The position numbers and the translations under genes were made by a program. Shown one piece after another: positions 34,944-43,628 of a stretch of DNA of 64,000 bases (its first letter is position 1; each line of letters begins with the position of its first letter). The notes beneath the pieces are model-generated. The model worked only from the letters and a program-made list of their open reading frames with translations. It was not told the DNA's origin and made no database searches. The stretch lies in contig NZ_CABDUX010000001.1 of the NCBI RefSeq assembly GCF_901411515.1, positions 1,240,001 through 1,304,000 of the forward strand, in the 5' to 3' direction. This DNA is from Raoultibacter phocaeensis. GTDB lineage: Bacteria > Actinomycetota > Coriobacteriia > Coriobacteriales > Eggerthellaceae.

Positions 34944-36353
34944 ATGGGAGCAGCGGTGCAGACAACCGGAAACCTCTCCTTGCGCCGCATTCTCGGGTTC
35001 GCTTGCAATCAGGGCTTCGTATTCTATCTGTTCTACATGGGCTCGAACCGCGCGTACACGATCGGATCGTACAATTTCGAGCGGGCCGAGCTGTTCGGCA
35101 CCTTGCTGTTCATGGTCATAGGCTTCATCGTTTTGAGGCTCGTGTCGCCGAAAACCCGCGCATTGCTGTTTTCCAAGCCGATGTTTCTCGTGTATGCATG
35201 CATGGGCGTACTCGGCTCGTTCATACCGTTGTTTCTCGGCTCGCCTTCTGCGTACTGGATTCCCATCGAAGGGGCGCTTATCGGGTTGCCGTGCGCGTTG
35301 TTGCTTGCTGCATGGGGGCGCACGTTCGGCGAAACGTCGACCAAGATATCGGCGCCCGAGGTGTTCGTGGGATCGGCCGTGGGCGCACTCGTCGGGCTCA
35401 TCGTATCATTGATTCCGTTCGATGGGAGCGCTTTCGTGCTCCATCTGCTGCCGTTCGGAAGCGCTGCGGCGCTCATGACTGTTTCCATTTCAGCTTCCGC
35501 ACCGGCTGCGATCGCACCGGCTTCCGACGCAACGGGCGACACGGCTATGCTCTCGCTCAAGATCATCGCGGGCACGGCTCTGTTCGGCATGGCCGCCGGC
35601 TTCATGGAAACATTCAATACCGATCCCGGGTCTGCGGCGATGGCATCGTATCCGGTCAGTTTGCTGTTGTTCGGGGCGTTTGCGCTCGGAACGCTTTCGC
35701 TCTTGCGGTCCGACGGGTTTGGGCGCGGCGCTGCGCTCAACAAAGCGTACCGCCTGGCGCTGTTCATCATGATGACGGGCTACCTGCTTATCCCCGTGCC
35801 GCAATTCTCCGAATCCCTCATGCCGGGCGAAGCGGTGGTCCTTGCGGGGCACCTGGGGCTCACGGCGGTGCTCATCTCGCTGTTTTTGGTTTTGGCTAAG
35901 CTCACGGGCACCGATGCGACCCTGTCGTTCTCACGCGGTTTCGCGGCGCTGTTCGGCGGAGAGCTTGTGGGCGTTGCCGTTGCAAACGTGTTCGACTACG
36001 CGCAACCCGGCTACGTGACGCCGTATTCGGTGGTCGTGTTCGCGGGTATACTCGTGCTGTTCTCCTATGTGTTTCTGTTCACCGAACGCGATTTCGCGAA
36101 CCTTTCCGAAATCGTGACGAGCACCGATTCCCTGGAAGATGCGTGCACGGCGATCGCGAAGGAATACGGTCTTTCCGAGCGCGAGGGCGAGATACTCCCG
36201 TTTGCACTCAGGGGGCGTACGAGCGAGCGCATATCCCAGGAGCTGCATATCTCCAAAAGCACGGTCGACACGCACCTGCGTCGCATCTACGCGAAAGCGG
36301 GCGTGCACAGCCGCCAGGAACTCATCGATCTGAGCGAAGGGAAGCGGTGCTAA
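34944..36353 (+). CDS. Membrane-spanning LuxR-family regulator, tandem paralogue
   Basis: The 469-residue protein has the same layout as the preceding gene: about twelve membrane spans, then a helix-turn-helix at about 408-462 (LSEREGEILPFALRGRTSER, then SKSTVDTHLRRIYAKAGVHS). AGGAGG lies before the ATG. Sequence similarity to its neighbour is mainly in the DNA-binding domain, so the sensory halves differ. The two may respond to different cues or form a hierarchy at the same promoter. Confidence 0.87.
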   Translation: MGAAVQTTGNLSLRRILGFACNQGFVFYLFYMGSNRAYTIGSYNFERAELFGTLLFMVIGFIVLRLVSPKTRALLFSKPMFLVYACMGVLGSFIPLFLGSPSAYWIPIEGALIGLPCALLLAAWGRTFGETSTKISAPEVFVGSAVGALVGLIVSLIPFDGSAFVLHLLPFGSAAALMTVSISASAPAAIAPASDATGDTAMLSLKIIAGTALFGMAAGFMETFNTDPGSAAMASYPVSLLLFGAFALGTLSLLRSDGFGRGAALNKAYRLALFIMMTGYLLIPVPQFSESLMPGEAVVLAGHLGLTAVLISLFLVLAKLTGTDATLSFSRGFAALFGGELVGVAVANVFDYAQPGYVTPYSVVVFAGILVLFSYVFLFTERDFANLSEIVTSTDSLEDACTAIAKEYGLSEREGEILPFALRGRTSERISQELHISKSTVDTHLRRIYAKAGVHSRQELIDLSEGKRC

Positions 36354-36449
36354 GGTTATACTGAACCATGCGCATCATTGATGCACGGCCGTAACTTGGG
36401 CGGCGGCATGATGCGAACATCTACCCGCATCCTTGCAAAGGAGATCAGT

Positions 36450-36818
36450 ATGGAAATAGGTGCACAACTCGAATGGACGCTCGTATCCGAATGCCCGATT
36501 CCCAACGATGTGCAAAGCTTGCTCATTCAAGGGGAAGATCCGATCGCCGCCTATAAAACCTTTCGTGATTCGGCGATTTTCACAACCAGACGCTTGATCG
36601 TTCGCGATGCGCAGGGGCTTACGGGTAAGAAGGTCGAAATCTATTCGCTGCCGTGGAAATCGGTGGACATGTGGTCGTCAGAGAGTGCTGGTCACATCGA
36701 CATCAACACGGAGATGGAGTTCTGGACGCGTGCCGGTCACGTTAAGGTGAATCTGAAAAAGGGAATCGATATCAGAAAGCTCGATGCCATCATTTCGTCC
36801 TGCGTGTTGAACGCGTAA
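36450..36818 (+). CDS. Bacterial PH-domain-like small protein
   Basis: The 122-residue protein is predicted mostly beta with one C-terminal helix. Features such as FTTRRLIVRDAQGLTGKKVEIYSLPWKSV and the aromatic strand EFWTRAGHVKVNLKK match bacterial PH-domain (bPH_1/YvbH-like) proteins. The ATG at 36450 follows AAAGGAGAT. It lies 96 bp after the LuxR gene and may be cotranscribed. The function is unknown; the family fold is fairly clear. Confidence 0.78.
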   Translation: MEIGAQLEWTLVSECPIPNDVQSLLIQGEDPIAAYKTFRDSAIFTTRRLIVRDAQGLTGKKVEIYSLPWKSVDMWSSESAGHIDINTEMEFWTRAGHVKVNLKKGIDIRKLDAIISSCVLNA

Positions 36819-36921
36819 AGGGCGAGTGCAGAGAGTCGCCTTGCTTGCTTACCGAGAGTCGTTCTGCTTCCTTAGCTCGAAGAACAGGCCAGTCGCGTTG
36901 TGCGGCTGGCCTGCGTGTTTA

Positions 36922-36997
36922 TGGTGCCCCCGATAGGATTCGAACCTACGGCACTCGGTTTAGGAAACCGATGCTCTATCCCCTGAGCTACGGAGGC
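36922..36997 (-). tRNA. tRNA-Arg (CCT)
   Basis: The 76-nt cloverleaf has anticodon loop TTCCTAA, acceptor stem GCCTCCG/CGGGGGC, T arm GGTTCGAATCC and encoded CCA at 36922-36924. It reads Arg AGG codons. Confidence 0.94.
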
Positions 36998-37374
36998 GTG
37001 GTGCGTTTCGTATTCTACCATTACCCTCGCGTTGCGGGAAGCTGGCTTGTGATGTCCATATGCAGAATCGGCGCAGATAAGCGGACGAGCAGATGCGCAA
37101 GCAAATAAGCTGCCGCTTGGAGGTTGTTCCGAGGAAGCGAGACTGTTTGACCGCATACAGTGGGCGATAGCGAGCACCGTCGGGCGGAAAAAACGGTTTC
37201 GAATAACAGATTTTTTCGACTTGTGCATCCGAAAGGGTAGGCTGAGGGCTGTTGCGGGCTGCGCTCTGTAAGCTGGTATTTTGCCATCTGGGAAAACGCA
37301 GCGCGAGCTATCCATGTGATAGTCGATGATGCAAAACGACGGCAACCGCAAACGTACATTCGTGCACAAGTCGC

Positions 37375-38527
37375 AAAAATCTGGCTGTGTTAGACCACTG
37401 TTGACAAGAACACTTGTACCAAAAAGGCTCTCCAACTATACTGAAAGTTATCAGACGACCAGTAAGGAGAAGAGCCTATGCTTGAGATTCTACACCAACT
37501 TTTGCCCCAGCTAACCCGCGCTGAGAAAATCGAGATGCTCGCCCACCTAAAAGAAGCCATTGCCGAAGAGCTGATCGTTAGCTCTGAAGGCAACGGACCT
37601 TCCGTTTGTCCGCACTGCGGCTGTGCGCGCTTCACCAAGAAGGGCCATGGCCGCTCAAGAGAACAACGATGGCTTTGCGGCGGCTGTGCGCGGACCTTTT
37701 CCGGTGCGACCAAAGGACTGCTGGCAAACTCGAAGCTCAGCGGAGGGGCGTGGATGAGCTTTGCCGCATGCATGGTGGATGCATTGAGTCTTCGGGAGTC
37801 TGCCAAGCGTTGCAATACCTGCCTTTCCACCGCCTGGTTCATGCGCCACCGCCTTTGTGAGGTGATGGCGAAAAGACTCATGCCTTTTCGTGTCGGGAAA
37901 GGGTCAGCCTGCCAGATCGATGAAACCATAGTCAATGAGAATCTCTCGGGGAACTGGACCAGATCAGGGTCTGTTTCGCTACCGAGAAAACCCCATAAGC
38001 GGGGGAACGCCATACATGTTTCGGGGTCGTCCAGGGAAAGGATCAGCATCTTAACCGGCATCAGTGACCGGGGAGACTGCTTCTGCGAGGTGTGCTGTCG
38101 GGGCAAATCGAGCATCGAAGATATCGAGGCGCTCCTAAAGGGCAAGGTCGAAAAAGGGGCCATCGTATCAAGTGACTGGGATGCAGCTTACCCCAAAGCC
38201 TTGGCATCGATCGGTGCGGGGCATAGGCGTTATTGCACATCATCGGGTAAGGGGTATAAGATCAACATGGTCAATGCTCTCCATTCACGCTTGAGGGATT
38301 TCCTATTCCCGTTCAAAGGTGTTTCCACAAGGCGCCTTAAACATTACCTTGACTGGTTTTGCTACGTTGAGCAATTCAGGAAAAGCGATGCTGACCGTCG
38401 TGAGGTGCTGTACTCAAATGCCATAAGCGGAACATACGAGACGACCAGAAGGAACTATCCTTCAACTCCGTTTCCCTTCGGAGAGTACTGGAATATGTCA
38501 ACAGTGGTCTAACACAGCCAAAAATCT
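37375..38527. mobile_element. IS1595-family insertion sequence with 8-bp target duplication
   Basis: The IS proper spans 37383-38519 (1137 bp). Its terminal inverted repeats are perfect over 23 bp (37383-37405 and 38497-38519; GGCTGTGTTAGACCACTG at the left end). The direct target repeat AAAAATCT is exact at 37375-37382 and 38520-38527, and 8 bp is the usual size for this family. A single transposase fills it. Perfect ends and duplication suggest a recent and possibly still active copy. Confidence 0.95.
37478..38512 (+). CDS. IS1595-family transposase
   Basis: The 344-residue protein has an N-terminal zinc ribbon (CPHCGCARFTKKG, then WLCGGCARTFS) and the ISXO2-like DDE fold. Acidic catalytic candidates lie in CQIDETIV and IVSSDWDAAYP, with the third position in the C-terminal part around HYLDWFCYVEQF. 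AAGGAG precedes the ATG. The last codons run into the right terminal repeat (the final 16 bases of the gene are inside it), which is typical of compact IS. It is the only mobile-element gene in the window. Confidence 0.93.
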   Translation: MLEILHQLLPQLTRAEKIEMLAHLKEAIAEELIVSSEGNGPSVCPHCGCARFTKKGHGRSREQRWLCGGCARTFSGATKGLLANSKLSGGAWMSFAACMVDALSLRESAKRCNTCLSTAWFMRHRLCEVMAKRLMPFRVGKGSACQIDETIVNENLSGNWTRSGSVSLPRKPHKRGNAIHVSGSSRERISILTGISDRGDCFCEVCCRGKSSIEDIEALLKGKVEKGAIVSSDWDAAYPKALASIGAGHRRYCTSSGKGYKINMVNALHSRLRDFLFPFKGVSTRRLKHYLDWFCYVEQFRKSDADRREVLYSNAISGTYETTRRNYPSTPFPFGEYWNMSTVV

Positions 38528-38690
38528 GTTACAACGGGCGTGATTTTTCGCTTTGGGACGTGGTCGGTTCGCCGCATTGGCTCGACCGCTGCACTGCGGG
38601 CGTTCGTATGCTCTGGGAAACCGAGCTACCGTTTGAGGGGGGTTCCAATGCAGGTCGAAGAAAAGCCCTGTGAAGACGTAGCTAAATAAC

Positions 38691-38721
38691 GAACCGGACC
38701 GCAGCGAGGGCGGTCCGGTTC
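38691..38721 (-). terminator. Terminator of the pknB locus
   Basis: A perfect 12-bp stem (GAACCGGACCGC / GCGGTCCGGTTC) with a 7-nt loop lies 28 bp past the kinase stop. On the minus strand GTTATTTAG follows, a weak T-tract. Confidence 0.75.
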
Positions 38722-38749
38722 AAGTCGGATGCAGAATATTCGCTTGGGG

Positions 38750-40759
38750 CTACGTCGTCTGCTGCTGTTGCTGCTGGTTGCCGTCGCCTTCCGGCGGGTC
38801 GGGCGTCGGCGTCTTTTCCTTGAATGTCACGTTGATCGTGACGTTGCTGGTTACGGTGATAGTGAACGTTCCGCCGTTCGGTTGCACGTCTTGACCCAAC
38901 CCGGTTACGGAGGCCACCTCGTAGCCGCTGTCCGGAGTGATTTTGATCGTTGCGGTGCTACCCTCTTCGACCGAGGAAGCCGATGTTGTAATCGTGCCGC
39001 CTCCGTTCGAATTGACCGAGACGGAATAGGTGGCGGTTTTCTTGCCCGTGCTGATGGTGAGGTTGACGGTCGTGCCCTTCGCTACGCTCGAACCCTGGCT
39101 CGGGTTCTGGCTGATGACCAAGCCGGCTTCTACCGAGTCGCTCGTAGACTCGCTTGTGGTCACCACGAGGCCTGCACCCTCAAGCGTAGCTTTCGCATCG
39201 CCTTCGCTGTAGCCGCGCACATCGGGAACTTCGACGTTGCCTTTGCCGAGCGAGACGACGTAGGTGACGGTGCTGCCCTTTGCCAGCTTGCCGCCCGCTT
39301 CGGGATCTTGGCTGATGATGTGGTCCTTCTCGATATCATCGCTGTTTGCGGGCGTTCCTGCTCTTCCCTCAAGGCCCGCTTCCTTCAGCAACTTTTCTGC
39401 TTGATCGCGGGTCTTGTTCTTGAGGTCGGGTACCGTCACTTCCTCGGCTCCCTTGGAAACGAGCAGGTTGACGGTCGATCCCTTCTCGCGTTTGTCGCCC
39501 GCTTTTGGATCGGTGCCCACAACGTAGCCGGCTTCAACGGAGTCGTCGAACACCTCGGTCGTTTTGCCTACTTTGAAACCTTCGTCCTCGAGAATCTGCG
39601 TTGCTTCCTCGACCGTTTTGTCCTTCACGTCGGGGATAGGTTCGCCCGAAGCGAACATGCCCGAACACGCGAACACTCCGATGGCGATGACGGCGAGGGC
39701 GGCTACGATGGCCACCACGATGCCGATTGTTTTCTTGTTGTTCTTCGTCTTGGTCGTATCCGAGGCGCGGTAGTTCGATTGCGTGTTGACGGGCTTCACG
39801 CCGCCGTTTGCCGCCGGAGGCATGACGGCGGTTCCGTCGGCCATGGCGGCAGCACCCATTCCACCTGCGGCCATGCCTCCGAGCACGGCGGTTTCAGCGG
39901 CACCGAAGCCACCGCCGCCAAGCGCTACGGGTCGGCCGGCCAAATAGTCGTTCAAGGCCTGCTTCATATCGTTTGCGGTGGCGAAGCGCTCAAGCGGGTT
40001 TTTCGCGAGCGCCTTCATGATGATGGCTTCGAGCGTAGGATCGATGTCGGGGTTGATCTCGCGCGGCGGCGCGGGAAGATCGTTCACCTGCTTCATGGCG
40101 ACGCTGACCGCATCGGGACCGTCGAAGGGAAGCCGACCGGTTGCCGCTTCGTATAGCACGATGCCGAGCGAGTAGATGTCGCTTGCGTAGGTGAGCTCCT
40201 TGCCCTGGGCCTGCTCGGGCGAGATGTAATGCGCGGTTCCGAGCACCGAAGAGGTTTGGGTCTTCACGGAGTTCTTCGCGCGGGCGATGCCGAAATCCAT
40301 GACCTTCACGTTGCCGTCGGGCTGGACCATGATGTTCTGCGGTTTGATGTCGCGGTGGATGATGTCGAGCTTGTGGGCGACACTCAGGGCTTGACACACC
40401 TGCGAGCCGATTTCGGCAACCTTGCGTTGGTTGATGGCTCCGCGCTCGTTGATGGCGGTTTTGAGGTCGCTTCCGCGCACGTACTCCATGACGATGTAAT
40501 ACGTATCGTCGTCATGGCCCCAGTCGTACACGTTCACGATGTAAGGGCTTTGGAGGTTCGCGGCTGCGGCCGCTTCCTGTTTGAAGCGCTGGGTAAAGCT
40601 CGGATCGGCTGCATACTGGGGCAGCATGATCTTCACGGCAACGAGTCGACCAAGCACGTTGTCCTGAGCGCGGTACACTTCGGCCATCCCCCCGATGCCG
40701 ATGCGCTCCGTAATCTGGTAGCGGTTGTTGAAAACCTTGCCTATCATGGTTCCGGTCAC
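38750..40759 (-). CDS. pknB: PknB-type Ser/Thr protein kinase with PASTA repeats
   Basis: The ~669-residue protein has a kinase domain at about 1-275: glycine loop GIGGMAEV, Lys43, catalytic HRD (135-137), DFG (155-157) and the activation loop. A juxtamembrane linker and one membrane helix follow (about 335-360). Three PASTA repeats begin IPDVKDKTVEEA, VTVPDLKNKTRDQA and VEVPDVRGYSEGDA. An extra beta domain (about 575-650, YSVSVNSNGGGTITTSAS) and a poly-Gln tail end it. GTG at 40759 is chosen because AGGAG lies seven bases upstream; ATG at 40747 is also possible. PASTA repeats sense peptidoglycan or lipid II, and the kinase controls wall growth. The extra terminal domain is not usual for PknB. 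Confidence 0.93.
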   Translation of the reverse strand: MTGTMIGKVFNNRYQITERIGIGGMAEVYRAQDNVLGRLVAVKIMLPQYAADPSFTQRFKQEAAAAANLQSPYIVNVYDWGHDDDTYYIVMEYVRGSDLKTAINERGAINQRKVAEIGSQVCQALSVAHKLDIIHRDIKPQNIMVQPDGNVKVMDFGIARAKNSVKTQTSSVLGTAHYISPEQAQGKELTYASDIYSLGIVLYEAATGRLPFDGPDAVSVAMKQVNDLPAPPREINPDIDPTLEAIIMKALAKNPLERFATANDMKQALNDYLAGRPVALGGGGFGAAETAVLGGMAAGGMGAAAMADGTAVMPPAANGGVKPVNTQSNYRASDTTKTKNNKKTIGIVVAIVAALAVIAIGVFACSGMFASGEPIPDVKDKTVEEATQILEDEGFKVGKTTEVFDDSVEAGYVVGTDPKAGDKREKGSTVNLLVSKGAEEVTVPDLKNKTRDQAEKLLKEAGLEGRAGTPANSDDIEKDHIISQDPEAGGKLAKGSTVTYVVSLGKGNVEVPDVRGYSEGDAKATLEGAGLVVTTSESTSDSVEAGLVISQNPSQGSSVAKGTTVNLTISTGKKTATYSVSVNSNGGGTITTSASSVEEGSTATIKITPDSGYEVASVTGLGQDVQPNGGTFTITVTSNVTINVTFKEKTPTPDPPEGDGNQQQQQQTT

Positions 40760-40826
40760 GTTTTTGCTCCTCTTGGTCCACATGCGTTTGGCGGTTCGTC
40801 ATACGAGTGCCAACAGCATACCGTAT

Positions 40827-43628
40827 TTACAAAAGGCCTTGCACTTCCAAAGCCGTTCTTAACACATTTTGCGCTTTCTGAGCTGCGTCTCGCTCAGAGC
40901 TTTCCTCGATCACGATCGCTACGACAACGCGCGGGTTGTCGGCGGGCGCGAACCCGATGAACCAGCTGTCGTCGAGCGCCTTGCCGGTTTCCGCCGTACC
41001 CGTTTTACCGGCTACGTCGATGCCCGAAATCGCCGCCGCCGTGCCCGTGCCGCTCTTCACGACATCGACCATGACGTCGGTTACGCGGTTTGCGATCTCT
41101 TTCGAAATCGGCCGACCGTATTCCTTCGGCGAGGCGGTGAAGCTCTTCTCGCCGTTGGCGTTGTAGACGCTGTCGACCAAATACGGCGTCTGGATCGTGC
41201 CGTCGTTGGCGATCGCGCTTGCCACCATAGCCATCTGCAAGGCGGTGGCTTGCGGGCCGGGCTGGCTTTCCTGGGGCGCATCGCCTCCGGCAACCGGCTG
41301 GCCGTCTGCCGCCCACGCCGTCTCCCATTCCGACATCTCGTTCGGATCGGCCATGATCGACTCAACAAGCGGCAAATCGAACGAGACGAGGTTGTTAAAG
41401 CCGTATTCTTCGGCGGCCGCCACGAGCCGATCCGCACCGATCTCGACGCCGACCTGCCCGAAGACCACGTTCGAAGACACTTCGGTCGCGCGGGCGAGCG
41501 TAATGTCGCCGTAGTCGATGTCGCCAAAGTTCGATACCTTCGCACCGCCGATGTCCATGCTCGAAGGCGAACTGTACACGCTGTCCTCGGTCGCTACGCC
41601 GCCGGCGAGCGCTGTTGCGAGCGTGAGCACCTTGAACGTGGAGCCGGGCGCGTAGAGCGCTTGGGTGGCGCGGTTGATGAGCGCGCTCGAATCCGATGTT
41701 GCGGCCTGTTCGAGCACCGTTTCGACATCGGCGGCATCGTAGGTGGGGGCGGAAGCCATGCCGAGCACGGCGCCCGTTTCGGGATCGAGCACCACGACGG
41801 CGCCCGCATTCCCGCCGAGCGCGTCTTGCGCCGCCTGCTGGATCTTCGAGTTGAGGGTGAGCTTCACGTCGTTGCCAGGGGTGTTGATACCGCTTGCAGC
41901 GTTGATAACGTCGGTGAGGGTGGCGAAGTTCTGCTGGCCTTTGAGCGTCGAATTGTACGCCGCCTCGATGCCGCTTGTGCCGTACTGTTGCGAATAGTAC
42001 CCGACGACGTGGCTTGCGAGCGTTCCGGCGGGGTATACGCGCTCGTAGGTACCGTTCTCGTTCTTTACGCTCTGCGCGAGCACGGTGCCGTCGTACGTGG
42101 AGATGGTTCCGCGCTCGGTTTGGGCTTCGCGCGCCATCGTGTGGTTGTTGCCAGGCAGGTTTTTGTAGTAATCGGCTTGCACGACCATGATGAACGTGAG
42201 GCTGGCCACGAGCAGCGCGAACATGACGGCGAAGATGCGCATGACGTTCGTAAGGCGCTTGCCGAGCGATACGCGACCGAGCACGCCGTTGGGGTTGATT
42301 GCGGCGGTACCCGTTTTCATCTCGGTGCCGACGCCCGTGCCCTCATCGCCGCAGCGCAGCAAAAGTCCCACGATGATGAAGCCCGCAAGAAGCGATGAGC
42401 CGCCTTGGCTCACGAAGGGCAAAGTGATGCCGGTAAGCGGAATGAGGCGCGTGATGCCGCCGACGATGATGAACGCCTGCAGCACGATGATGGCGGTGCC
42501 GCCGACGGCGATGAACGAGCTCACGTCGGATTTCGCGCGGGCCGCCGTCACGATGCCGCGGATGGCGAAACACAGGTACAAAAGCAGCATGCCCGCAGCG
42601 CCGAGCAGACCGGTTTCTTCGGAGATCGCCGTGAAGATGAAGTCGCTTTCGACGACAGGCAGCCGCCCGAACCCGTCGAGACCGCCCGCCATGCCGCGCC
42701 CGATTCCCACGCCGAACAGATCGCCGTCGGCCATCGAGTAGATGGATTGGACGATCTGGAAGCCCTTGCCGCTCGGATCGGCGAATGGATCGAGCCAGAT
42801 GTCCACGCGATCCTGCACGTGGCCGAACAGCGACCACGCGGCCACGGCGCCGATGGCTATCATGATGCCGCCGACGACGAGGTAGAACTTCTTGCCGGTG
42901 GCCACGTAGAGCATGATGAGGAAGATGAAGAAGAACACGAGCGCGCTGCCGAGATCCTTTTCGAACACGACGATGAGCAACGCGACCACCCACATGAGGA
43001 TCATGGGCAGAAGCGTGCGGATGTCGGGCAGGTTGAACGGCCCCACGCGCCAGGTGAACACCGAGAGCATTTCGCGGTTCTGGGCGAGGTAGCCCGCCAA
43101 GAACAGCACGATTACGATTTTCGCGATTTCGCCTGGCTGAAACGAAAAGACGCCGCCGATGTTCAGCCAGATACGACTGCCGTAGATCTCCTGGCCGAGG
43201 CCGGGGATGAGCGGGGAGAGCAGCAGCGCGAAACCGACGATCATGAACGTGTACTTGTAGTTCGCGATCTTGTCGAGGTTTTTCGAGAACGCGAGTACGA
43301 GCACCATGCATACGACGCCGAGGAACAGCCACATGACCTGGTTTGTCGCCATGTTCGTCGAATCCGAGTACGGCGCGATGCGCGTGACGAAGGCAATGCC
43401 GATGCCCGACAGGGCAAACACGATGGGCAGGATGGCTGGATCGGCCCCTGGAGCAAACTTGCGCACGGCCAGATGGGCGATGACGAACGCCGCGAAGATG
43501 CCTACGGGAACTCCGAGCGTGTTCATGTTGAGCGCTTGGCCCTGGTTGACGGCGATCATGGCGAACATGAGCACCACGATGGGCGCGGCAACGCATAAGA
43601 GGATGAGTTCTATGGTGCGTCTCGTCAT
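40827..43628 (-). CDS. Fused RodA/FtsW glycosyltransferase and penicillin-binding transpeptidase
   Basis: The 933-residue protein joins two normally separate enzymes. The N-terminal SEDS domain (about 1-420) has many membrane spans and typical segments such as FSFQPGEIAKIVIVLFLA and LPVVESDFIFTAISEETG. The second half (about 455-933) is a class B PBP with its own membrane helix (about 460-480) and motifs Ser663-x-x-Lys666 (GSTFK), SSN (EVSSNVVFG) and Lys875-Thr-Gly (GKTGTAETG). In mycobacteria and streptomycetes rodA and pbpA are adjacent separate genes in this locus, so the fusion gives a fixed 1:1 polymerase/cross-linker. It overlaps the phosphatase gene by four bases. Confidence 0.93.
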   Translation of the reverse strand: MTRRTIELILLCVAAPIVVLMFAMIAVNQGQALNMNTLGVPVGIFAAFVIAHLAVRKFAPGADPAILPIVFALSGIGIAFVTRIAPYSDSTNMATNQVMWLFLGVVCMVLVLAFSKNLDKIANYKYTFMIVGFALLLSPLIPGLGQEIYGSRIWLNIGGVFSFQPGEIAKIVIVLFLAGYLAQNREMLSVFTWRVGPFNLPDIRTLLPMILMWVVALLIVVFEKDLGSALVFFFIFLIMLYVATGKKFYLVVGGIMIAIGAVAAWSLFGHVQDRVDIWLDPFADPSGKGFQIVQSIYSMADGDLFGVGIGRGMAGGLDGFGRLPVVESDFIFTAISEETGLLGAAGMLLLYLCFAIRGIVTAARAKSDVSSFIAVGGTAIIVLQAFIIVGGITRLIPLTGITLPFVSQGGSSLLAGFIIVGLLLRCGDEGTGVGTEMKTGTAAINPNGVLGRVSLGKRLTNVMRIFAVMFALLVASLTFIMVVQADYYKNLPGNNHTMAREAQTERGTISTYDGTVLAQSVKNENGTYERVYPAGTLASHVVGYYSQQYGTSGIEAAYNSTLKGQQNFATLTDVINAASGINTPGNDVKLTLNSKIQQAAQDALGGNAGAVVVLDPETGAVLGMASAPTYDAADVETVLEQAATSDSSALINRATQALYAPGSTFKVLTLATALAGGVATEDSVYSSPSSMDIGGAKVSNFGDIDYGDITLARATEVSSNVVFGQVGVEIGADRLVAAAEEYGFNNLVSFDLPLVESIMADPNEMSEWETAWAADGQPVAGGDAPQESQPGPQATALQMAMVASAIANDGTIQTPYLVDSVYNANGEKSFTASPKEYGRPISKEIANRVTDVMVDVVKSGTGTAAAISGIDVAGKTGTAETGKALDDSWFIGFAPADNPRVVVAIVIEESSERDAAQKAQNVLRTALEVQGLL

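Larger units (their letters stand above)
37204..38531. repeat. Long inverted-arm element E4, split by an IS
   Basis: The left arm is 37204-37227. The right arm is 37363-37382 continued at 38528-38531 once the IS and one target copy are removed. The arms match at 23 of 24 positions (TAACAGATTTTT[T/G]CG then ACTTGTGCA). The restored element is 183 bp. The IS landed inside the right arm. Confidence 0.8.

Noticed and set aside
37000-37382. A protein gene disrupted by the IS
   Set aside because: Joining the flanks does not give an extended reading frame; the target was the non-coding inverted-arm element.
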